Assembly (NCBI RefSeq): GCF_009720525.1
Contig: NZ_CP043930.1
Span: forward strand, 2,756,001 to 2,820,000
From: Gimesia benthica
Lineage (GTDB): Bacteria; Planctomycetota; Planctomycetia; Planctomycetales; Planctomycetaceae
Reading direction: 5' to 3'
DNA length: 64,000 nucleotides
The notes below the pieces were generated by a model that ran no database searches, was not told the DNA's origin, and saw only the letters and a program-made list of their open reading frames with translations. A program made the translations under genes and the position numbers. Below, one piece after another: positions 1-7,055 of the stretch (positions within the stretch are counted from its first letter, which is position 1; every line of letters starts with the position of its first letter).

Positions 1-814
1 TCTTATCGGTCTTGGCTTCGGCTAAAGGCTCTTCGATTCCGTATTGATCATAATGATGGAACCGTGTGCCGATCTTGTTGGCGATACGCTGCGCGTTACG
101 AATACTCTTGAAATCGTTTCGCAGGTACAGTGCCAGATCCCGGTCTTCCGCGGTGGAGATCCCCCCGGCCAGAATACGACCACGGCGGAGCATCCCGTTG
201 GCAACTTCGACATCTTCACCCATTGGCGGAATCAGAATTGGACCTTTGGCTTTCGCCAGGATATGACCTTTGAGCAAACCGCGTCCCTGAATCATTGCCT
301 GTTCAGCCAGGTATGCTTCCATCAACCAGCCTCCTTCCAGGCTGGTCGCTTCACTGTTACCGGGCAGGTAGACTTCAACATCGAAGCTCTCCCCTTTGCG
401 AATCAGCGGAGGCAGATAGGCTTTCACGATAACCAGCGCGGTAGACGGGCTGCGTAAAATCATGTTCGGGTTTTTGACATTCCGGCGGCGCATCTCACGC
501 AGCAGTGCTTCACGGTGCACGGACGGAGGCGGATTGCCGCCGGTCCCTTTGAGGCCGGTCACCAGGCCGACCCCCTGCAGGGCGATCAGGTTCTTCCCGG
601 TAATCTGTGTGTAATCTCCCACAAAGGGCGTTTCGACCTTTGTCTCGAATTTTTCCAGCTCGGAGAAGTCTTCCTCCTCATCCTCATCCGGGCTTTGCGA
701 CCGCATGTTGACATTTTTCAGCCAGCTTTGTGGCTTCAAATCGAGTTCCTGGCATCCGGCGAACGAAAACGCCAGTGTGATCAGCACGATGAACGGATTG
801 ACAAAGTTCTTCAC
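1..814 (-). CDS. FlgI-like flagellar P-ring family lipoprotein, 3' end outside window
   Basis: The reading frame enters from the left edge and I place its start at GTG 812-814. The N-terminus is MKNFVNPF, then a hydrophobic stretch ending in the lipobox-like FAGC, then an acidic patch (DEDEEED). About 271 codons are visible. The central part, with GVGLVTGLKGTGG, KNPNMILRSPSTALV and a later KGPILIPP, resembles the FlgI/P-ring family, which forms the ring around the flagellar rod in the peptidoglycan/periplasm. Canonical FlgI has a cleaved Sec signal, so a lipoprotein N-terminus is unusual. No other flagellar gene lies in the window, so the role in a flagellum is inferred from similarity only. 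ATG is absent in this frame near the signal sequence. GTG is chosen because it gives a clean signal peptide. The C-terminus cannot be judged. Confidence 0.7.
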   Translation of the reverse strand, partial: MKNFVNPFIVLITLAFSFAGCQELDLKPQSWLKNVNMRSQSPDEDEEEDFSELEKFETKVETPFVGDYTQITGKNLIALQGVGLVTGLKGTGGNPPPSVHREALLREMRRRNVKNPNMILRSPSTALVIVKAYLPPLIRKGESFDVEVYLPGNSEATSLEGGWLMEAYLAEQAMIQGRGLLKGHILAKAKGPILIPPMGEDVEVANGMLRRGRILAGGISTAEDRDLALYLRNDFKSIRNAQRIANKIGTRFHHYDQYGIEEPLAEAKTDK

Positions 815-1131
815 AGCACGACCCCGTTTGTGAGAATACAGTCTTTTCAGAATGTGTGTTCTCCACCTTAACCGATGCCGGACGGACGTTGATCAACAGG
901 CAGACGGACCGTTCGCGAGAACCTGTCCCTGCATCAGTAAAATTACTGAAATGGACCTGAGGAATCAGACAGTGCCGGAATCGACAAAGTAGAAAACCTG
1001 AAGAGAAATTGAGATTTGATTTTGAGAGAGATTAATGTGGATCGGGAGCTTATGGCATTGTGAAAAGCAGGTCAAGAGGGATTTTTGGACCTGTCGAGCG
1101 CAGGCAAAATCGTGTTTAAACCGCTCGAAAC
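815..1131. other. Intergenic stretch upstream of the FlgI-like gene
   Basis: 317 bp between the start of the FlgI-like gene and the stop of the next - strand gene. I see no convincing gene. A small inverted repeat (CAGTAA at 935-940 and TTACTG at 943-948, separated by AA) could be an operator or chance. No T-tract terminator is evident. Confidence 0.4.
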
Positions 1132-1845
1132 CTACTTAAGCAGTTGCAGGAATTCAGTTTTCGATATCTTCTGGCTTTGAGCGGACGCTGACCGGCGAGG
1201 CCGAATCTCGAACTCTACCTTTGAGATTTGATTAAAAATATCGTATTCACTGGGTGCTGAAGCTTCGAATCGAATTTGATCAGTAAGACGCCTATCGCGT
1301 TCATCAAAACTCACCAGATCAGTGGCCGTAACTCGAAACGTTTTTGAGTCCCTGGAACAGACGTCAATCTTGACCGCAACAAGCTCCGTGGTTTTCTGAT
1401 TGGCAGTGCTGAGCAGAGTGACAGTCCCCTGTCGCAGGTTTTGCAGGACCAGATGTGTGCCATCCTGATCATGAAACAGAGCTGCCTGCGGTGCATACAT
1501 CCGCAGTTGACCGGAGATGTTCTGAATTTCGACATTTCCCCACAGATTGAAATACATCTCATCCGAATTTTTCCAGGAAACTTCAATGGATTGAGCAATG
1601 AAACGCGTATACCCACACACCAGACGAGCTTTACCTGAAATGACAATGCTGCGTCGCCCCTTACTATGCAGACGGACCTTCAGATCCGATCCCTGCAAAA
1701 CGAACGGGCCAAACTCCAGTGTCTGATCACCGGTCACACTCACTTTATCATGATCCGCTTTCTCCTGACGTGGATTGTCCTCAGCAGAACAGATCACCTG
1801 CAGCCCGGCCAGGCATACCAGAATCGCAACAATTCGAGACAACAT
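1132..1845 (-). CDS. Secreted OstA/LptA-like hypothetical protein
   Basis: 237 residues with an N-terminal signal peptide (hydrophobic residues 4-20, probable cleavage after ICSA). ATG at 1845 has GGAG about 9 nt upstream. The body is beta-rich with alternating hydrophobic residues and phrases such as SGKARLVCGYTRFIAQS and GNVEIQNISGQLRMYAPQ. These resemble the repeated strands of OstA/LptA-type proteins, which carry lipopolysaccharide across the periplasm. I see the style of the fold, not a diagnostic motif, so the family assignment is tentative. The gene stands alone, with no lptB, lptC or lptD beside it. It could equally be another periplasmic beta-sandwich protein. Confidence 0.55.
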   Translation of the reverse strand: MLSRIVAILVCLAGLQVICSAEDNPRQEKADHDKVSVTGDQTLEFGPFVLQGSDLKVRLHSKGRRSIVISGKARLVCGYTRFIAQSIEVSWKNSDEMYFNLWGNVEIQNISGQLRMYAPQAALFHDQDGTHLVLQNLRQGTVTLLSTANQKTTELVAVKIDVCSRDSKTFRVTATDLVSFDERDRRLTDQIRFEASAPSEYDIFNQISKVEFEIRPRRSASAQSQKISKTEFLQLLK

Positions 1846-2115
1846 TTCTGAACTCCGTTTCAGTTTTATTGAGTGAATTCAGCTCCTTTAAAAACTAAAT
1901 TCTTACAGCCGGGGCAGGCTCTGGCCGGTGTTCTAACAGACAGTTTTTAGAGGGTCCATGCCAATTGTGAGCGAATTCGCCTCTTTACCCGATCAGGGAT
2001 AATCTGGACTGCAGGTGTTTTCAAACGCGGCGGATTCAGACATGATATGAATACCAAGCTTAGTGACCACTGTTTAAGAAGTTACATCATTCCTGGTTCC
2101 TGCGAGATTCCTCTA

Positions 2116-4152
2116 ATGAAATTACCACAAAAATATCTTGTCAAAATTACAATCCCTCTCATCCTGGCGGCCTGCTGGTCTTCCAGCCTGCTGTACGCGG
2201 ATGGCCCGAAGGATAATCTGCCCGACCAGGTCCGCCGCATCCCCGCGCTGGGTGTCGAAGTTCCTGAGAAACAGCGTGCTCAACTGGAAGAGGGGCTGGC
2301 GAAACTCAAGTCGTCAATCGATCAGCTTAAAAAGACTAAGGATGCCCGCATTCGTTCCCTGATCCCCGATGTCGAAATCTACCATCGGGCCGTTCGCTGT
2401 GCCCTGGAATACCAGGAGTTTTTCCACGAACGGGAAATCGGCGTGGGCTCGAAGCTGCTCGAACAGGGACAGGAGCGAGCCGACCAGCTGCTGAAAGGGG
2501 AAGCCCCCTGGACCAAACAGACCGGCCTGGTCGTCCGCGGCTATATCTCGAAAATTGATCAGACGGTTCAGCCTTACGGCCTGGTCATTCCCGAGAGCTA
2601 CACGTTCTCGGGTAAGAGCCAGTACCGCTGTGACCTCTGGTTCCACGGACGGGGCGAGCGTCTGAGTGAAGTCAACTTCATTAACCAGGCACAGCGTTCC
2701 CGCGGGCAGTACACTCCGACCGACACGATTGTCCTGCACCCCTACGGCCGTTACTCGAATGCGTTTAAATTCGCCGGCGAAGTCGATGTCCTGGAAGCAC
2801 TGGAATCTACAAAAGAGAATTACCGCATCGACGATGATCGCGTTGCGGTCCGTGGATTCTCGATGGGAGGCGCTGCCTGCTGGCAGTTTGCCGTCCATTA
2901 TGCTGACCGCTGGTTTGCCGCAAATCCAGGAGCAGGCTTCTCCGAAACCCCGCTCTTCCTGGATGTCTTCCAGAACGAAGAACTGAAGCCGACCTGGTAC
3001 GAGAAGAAACTCTGGCAGCTCTACGACTGCCCGGGGTATGCCTTGAACCTGTTTCAATGTCCGACGGTCGCCTACAGTGGTGAAATTGATAAACAGAAGC
3101 AGGCAGCCGATGTGATGGAAGAAGCACTCGCCAAAGTAGGCATCGACATGGTCCACATCATCGGCCCGGAAACCGCACACCGGATTCACCCCGACTCCAA
3201 GGTAATTATCGAAGAGAAAATGGATTCCCTGGCCCGCGTAGGACGACAGCGGATTCCCGAAACCATTCACCTGGTGGCTTACACCCTGAAGTACAACCGC
3301 ATGAACTGGGTGATTCTGGATGCGATGGACGAAGAATGGGATCTGGGGCGCATCGATGCCCGCCTGCTCTCCGATAACCGGGTCGAAGTTAATACAAATA
3401 ACGTATCTGCTCTCACGCTGAAAATGTCAGCCGGTGAATGTCCGCTAGACATGACCCAGCCTGTCACTGTGAAAATCGACGGATTGAAAATCAATGTTCC
3501 CCGCCCACTCTCCGACCGTTCCTGGGAGGTCTCCTTTCACAGAGAGAACTCTACCTGGGAACTCGGCCCCGCAGTTTACGAACCGGGACAACTGGTCAAA
3601 AAACACAACCTGCAGGGTCCGATCGATGATGCTTTTATGGATTCGTTCATCTTTGTCTCTCCGTCCGGCAAATCTGCCTCTCCAACGGTTGAGAAGTGGG
3701 TCCAGTCAGAAATGAAACATGCGATCGTACACTGGCGTCAGCAGTTCCGCGGTGATGCCCGCGTAATGCAGGACTCACAGATCACGGACAAGGAAATCGC
3801 CGCGAGCAACCTGGTGCTCTGGGGCGACCCGCAGAGCAATCAGATCCTGAAAAAAATCATCGACAAGCTGCCGATCCAGTGGAATCAGGAGATGATCGTT
3901 GTGGGCAACAAGCAGTATGCTGCCGACCACCACGCTTCTGTGTTGATCTTCCCTAATCCACTGAATCCAGAGAAATATGTGGTTCTCAACAGCGGGTTTA
4001 CTTATCGCGAGTATGCCTATCTGAATAATGCCCGCCAGGTGCCGATGCTACCCGACTGGGCAATCATCGATTTACGCACTCCGGCTGGCAGTCAGTATCC
4101 CGGGAAAGTGGTTGATGCCAACTTCTTCGATGAATTCTGGCGTTTGAAATGA
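2116..4152 (+). CDS. Secreted alpha/beta hydrolase, prolyl oligopeptidase (S9)-like
   Basis: 678 residues from ATG 2116. This start gives a signal peptide (MKLPQKYLVK, then a hydrophobic run to LLYADG). An upstream in-frame ATG at 2047 would bury that signal behind 23 polar residues, so I prefer 2116. A helical N-terminal part (about residues 30-110) precedes an alpha/beta hydrolase domain. The nucleophile elbow is GFSMGG, with Ser about residue 249. Candidate acid and base residues are the Asp of YSGEID and a His in ETAHRIHPD. The protein is probably an exported esterase or peptidase of the S9-like group. The C-terminal 250 residues match no domain I recognise. The substrate is unknown. Confidence 0.75.
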   Translation: MKLPQKYLVKITIPLILAACWSSSLLYADGPKDNLPDQVRRIPALGVEVPEKQRAQLEEGLAKLKSSIDQLKKTKDARIRSLIPDVEIYHRAVRCALEYQEFFHEREIGVGSKLLEQGQERADQLLKGEAPWTKQTGLVVRGYISKIDQTVQPYGLVIPESYTFSGKSQYRCDLWFHGRGERLSEVNFINQAQRSRGQYTPTDTIVLHPYGRYSNAFKFAGEVDVLEALESTKENYRIDDDRVAVRGFSMGGAACWQFAVHYADRWFAANPGAGFSETPLFLDVFQNEELKPTWYEKKLWQLYDCPGYALNLFQCPTVAYSGEIDKQKQAADVMEEALAKVGIDMVHIIGPETAHRIHPDSKVIIEEKMDSLARVGRQRIPETIHLVAYTLKYNRMNWVILDAMDEEWDLGRIDARLLSDNRVEVNTNNVSALTLKMSAGECPLDMTQPVTVKIDGLKINVPRPLSDRSWEVSFHRENSTWELGPAVYEPGQLVKKHNLQGPIDDAFMDSFIFVSPSGKSASPTVEKWVQSEMKHAIVHWRQQFRGDARVMQDSQITDKEIAASNLVLWGDPQSNQILKKIIDKLPIQWNQEMIVVGNKQYAADHHASVLIFPNPLNPEKYVVLNSGFTYREYAYLNNARQVPMLPDWAIIDLRTPAGSQYPGKVVDANFFDEFWRLK

Positions 4153-4162
4153 CCCAACACTT

Positions 4163-4183
4163 CCCCGGGCAATGTGCCCGGGG
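4163..4183. terminator. GC-rich hairpin after the S9-like hydrolase gene
   Basis: A perfect 9-bp stem (4163-4171 with 4175-4183) with a 3-nt loop lies 11 bp after the hydrolase stop. Only a short AGTATTT follows it, so termination may be partial. The next gene starts about 40 bp further on in the same direction. Confidence 0.55.
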
Positions 4184-4222
4184 AGTATTTATGTTCGATT
4201 CTTTTTAATGGTGAACTCACTC

Positions 4223-5419
4223 ATGAAATCCCTGACGAATCTACTGACAGCCGTTGTACTCCTGGTACTGACCGGATCGGCCTCGGCCGAGGTGGCCTAC
4301 CTGAATCCATCCGCTGAGACAGGAATCTCGCAGTGTGCTGTCGTCAAAAACAGTGTGCTCGCACACACTTCTCAGATCCTGCCGATCAATTTCAATGGGG
4401 GACAGGTAGCAGCTGGAAATGCGGGAGATCAGACTGCGATGGTACTGCAGAATCTGGATTACCTGCTGGGCAAAGTCGATGCCACCCTGTACCGCGTTGT
4501 GAAACTAAATGTTTACGTGGCCCGGGAAGAACTGGTCTCCGAGGTCAAACAGCGACTGGTCAAAGAACTGAAATTCAAAGTTCAGCCCGCCTGTACTTTC
4601 GTGGTGACCAAACTCGCAGATCCCAAGGCCCTGGTGGCCATGGATGTCGTGGCGGCACTCGACTCAGATAAAAAAATCGCGAAGACAGAGATCTACAACG
4701 ACAATGTCTCCGGGTTCCGTGTCGCCCTGTTACCCGCGGGACGGACCGCCTACATTTCCGGTCAGGCCGTCAAAGCGGACACACTGGAAGAAGCTACAAA
4801 AAAGACCATGGAAGAACTTCACCAGACACTGAAGTTCCTGGGTGGCTCTCCCGAAAACATCGTGCACCTCAAAGCGTTTCTTACACCGATGAAACAGGGA
4901 GAGAGTTCCGCAGAGGTGATCGACAGTTTCTTCCCCGAGAAACGCCGCCCGCCGGTCACGCTGGTGGAATGGTTCTCCACCCTGCCGGTCGAGATCGAAA
5001 TGATCGTCGCATTACCTGAGCCGGCACCAGCCTCCCGTCCTGCGGAGACCATCGTCTACAAGACGCCGACCGGGATGAAAGCTTCCCCCGTCTACAGTCG
5101 CGTCGCGATTGCCGAAGTAAGTGACCGGATCTATGTTTCGGGAATCACTTCTAAAGAGCCGGGTAATTACAGTACACGGATTCACAGCGCCTTCGACCAG
5201 TTGAAAGCGATTGTGACGGAAGCAGGCAGCGATATGGAGCATCTGGCCAAAGCGACCTACTATGTTTCCGACAATGAAATCAGTGGCGACTTCGGTAAGA
5301 TCCGCCAGGAATACTATAATCCGAAGCGGCCCCCGGCAGCCTCCAAGGCGACCGTCAAAAGCGTGGGCATTCCGAACCGGATCCTGCTGATGGATATGAT
5401 CGCGGTTCCCGTCAAGTAA
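4223..5419 (+). CDS. Exported protein with three tandem RidA/YjgF-like domains
   Basis: 398 residues from ATG 4223, chosen because it opens directly into a signal peptide (MKSLTNLLTAVVLL...GSASA). In-frame starts further upstream add only a short extension. Three successive segments (about residues 30-135, 150-270 and 285-398) each show the RidA/YjgF pattern: a strand region with SGQ/SGI-like turns, the helix (EEATKKTMEELHQTLKFLGG; SAFDQLKAIVTEAGSD), then an MDVVA/IEMIVALP/MDMIAVPV strand. RidA enzymes are normally about 130-residue cytoplasmic trimers that deaminate reactive imines. The Arg of the usual ARSCVEV-type motif is not seen in any copy (PACTFVV, PPVTLVE, PPAASKA), so classical imine deaminase activity is doubtful. 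The role is unknown. Confidence 0.75.
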   Translation: MKSLTNLLTAVVLLVLTGSASAEVAYLNPSAETGISQCAVVKNSVLAHTSQILPINFNGGQVAAGNAGDQTAMVLQNLDYLLGKVDATLYRVVKLNVYVAREELVSEVKQRLVKELKFKVQPACTFVVTKLADPKALVAMDVVAALDSDKKIAKTEIYNDNVSGFRVALLPAGRTAYISGQAVKADTLEEATKKTMEELHQTLKFLGGSPENIVHLKAFLTPMKQGESSAEVIDSFFPEKRRPPVTLVEWFSTLPVEIEMIVALPEPAPASRPAETIVYKTPTGMKASPVYSRVAIAEVSDRIYVSGITSKEPGNYSTRIHSAFDQLKAIVTEAGSDMEHLAKATYYVSDNEISGDFGKIRQEYYNPKRPPAASKATVKSVGIPNRILLMDMIAVPVK

Positions 5420-5445
5420 GCAAATCCGCTTCGATCGAGCAGACA

Positions 5446-5477
5446 AAAAACGCCCTGCTGTAATGCAGGGCGTTTTT
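5446..5477. terminator. Bidirectional rho-independent terminator
   Basis: A perfect 13-bp stem (5446-5458 with 5465-5477) encloses a 6-nt loop. It starts with AAAAA and ends with TTTTT, so it has a T-tract in both directions. It sits between the converging triple-RidA gene (+) and DUF1501 gene (-) and should end both transcripts. Confidence 0.92.
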
Positions 5478-5511
5478 CATTGATTCTCAGTTGTCGTCAG
5501 TGCGTCTGCCA

Positions 5512-6975
5512 TTAAGCAATGATGTCATGCACGATGCGGCTGGGCTGACCATCAATCAGCGTCTGCTCCGCCCCGTTGCGGGTGAAGGTCAACTGCTCGG
5601 CGTCGAGACCAAACAGATGCATCAGAGTAGCATGGTAGTCGCTGTGACTGACTTTGTCTTTGATGGCATGATGACCAAAGTCATCGGTTTCGCCATACGT
5701 CATACCGCTCTTCAGGCCACCGCCGGCCATCCACTGAGTGAAGCCATAGGTATTATGATCGCGGCCCTGCTTGGCGACTCCGGCATCGTTCTGGATCACG
5801 GGGAGACGCCCCATTTCACCACCCCAGTGGACCAGGGTTTCATCCAGCAGACCACGTTGCTTGAGGTCTTTGACCAGACCTGCGGAAGGTACATCCACCC
5901 GCTTACAGGTTCGCGGCAGTGAAGTCCGCATGCTGGTATGGTGGTCCCAGTGCTGGTTCCCCGTCATGATCTGTACGAAGCGGACACCCCGTTCAATCAG
6001 GCGGCGGGCAATCAGACAGCGTTTGCCGAACTCAGCGGATTCCGGCACGTCGATACCGTATAACTTCTGAGTGGCCAGTGTTTCCTGGCTCAGGTCGAGT
6101 GCCTCGGTGGCTGCAGTCTGCATCTTGGCTGCCAGTTCATAGCTGGCGATACGAGCTGAAAGATCGTCTTCACGAGGATGCTGGCTCAGATGCCGCTGGT
6201 TCAACTGACCGAGGAAGTCGAGATATTTTTCCTGGGCTTTGCCACTCAGGTGCGGCGGTGCATTCAGGTTTAGAATACGTGGTTCTTTCGGACGAATGAC
6301 CGTACCCTGGTACAACGAGGGCAGCCAGCCGTTGGTCCAGTTATCGACACCCAGAACGGGTGCGCCGCCGGGATCGACCATGGCGATATAAGCGGGCAGG
6401 TTTTCTGATTCTGATCCCAGACCATAAGTCAACCAGCTACCCAGTGTCGGGCGACCGGGAAGAATGCGACCACTGTGCATCGCGTAGATCGACTGTCCGT
6501 GGTTGTTGACGCCGGTGTGCATCGAACGCATCAGCACGATGTCATCGACGACCTCTCCCAGACCGGGCACCAGTTCAGACAGCTCCATGCCACATTCGCC
6601 GTGCTTCTTGAATTTCCAGGGACTGCCCAGCACTTTGGAACTGGCCTGGGCGGCGTTGTCGTATTTGATGTCGCCGGGAAACTTTTTGCCGTCGTACTTC
6701 TGCAGCATCGGCTTGGGATCGAACATGTCCAGGTGACTGGGGCCGCCCTGCATGAACATGGAAATCATCGACTTCGCGCGAGCTGGATGATGCGTCGGTT
6801 TGACCTTGAGGTCAAAGACTTTCTTTTCCAGTTCCGGCCGTGCCACGGGATTCTTCGCCTGGGCCTGCTCGTGATTGAGCAACCAGGACAGGGCGACCGA
6901 ACCAATGCCCATGGAACTGGAGGCCAGAAAGTGACGGCGGGAATGCGGGGCTGTCAGGGGGGCTTGTTTATGCAT
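5512..6975 (-). CDS. DUF1501 family protein with Tat-like signal
   Basis: 487 residues from ATG 6975. A TTG 33 nt further upstream is possible but weaker. The N-terminus carries a twin-arginine-like motif (SRRHFLASS) followed by a hydrophobic segment, suggesting folded export. The body has the DUF1501 hallmarks: FMQGGPSHLDMFDPKP near residue 75, GSWLTYGLGSES, a late RGVRFVQI segment, and HWGGEMGR near the C-terminus. DUF1501 belongs to the alkaline phosphatase/sulfatase-like superfamily by general knowledge, but no activity is established for it. It lies 80 bp downstream of a DUF1549/DUF1553 heme protein on the same strand. This is the standard planctomycete pairing, and the two are probably co-transcribed and act in the cell envelope. 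Confidence 0.9.
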   Translation of the reverse strand: MHKQAPLTAPHSRRHFLASSSMGIGSVALSWLLNHEQAQAKNPVARPELEKKVFDLKVKPTHHPARAKSMISMFMQGGPSHLDMFDPKPMLQKYDGKKFPGDIKYDNAAQASSKVLGSPWKFKKHGECGMELSELVPGLGEVVDDIVLMRSMHTGVNNHGQSIYAMHSGRILPGRPTLGSWLTYGLGSESENLPAYIAMVDPGGAPVLGVDNWTNGWLPSLYQGTVIRPKEPRILNLNAPPHLSGKAQEKYLDFLGQLNQRHLSQHPREDDLSARIASYELAAKMQTAATEALDLSQETLATQKLYGIDVPESAEFGKRCLIARRLIERGVRFVQIMTGNQHWDHHTSMRTSLPRTCKRVDVPSAGLVKDLKQRGLLDETLVHWGGEMGRLPVIQNDAGVAKQGRDHNTYGFTQWMAGGGLKSGMTYGETDDFGHHAIKDKVSHSDYHATLMHLFGLDAEQLTFTRNGAEQTLIDGQPSRIVHDIIA

Positions 6976-7055
6976 AGTGCGATACCATTCGAGTATCTGA
7001 AGTTTCAAAACATGTGAGACATAAAAGGCGTGCGGCTGAAATTCAGCGACCCGCC

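Noticed and set aside
2314..3270. A 318-codon open frame on the - strand
   Set aside because: It is antisense to the S9-like hydrolase, which has a signal peptide and GFSMGG motif.
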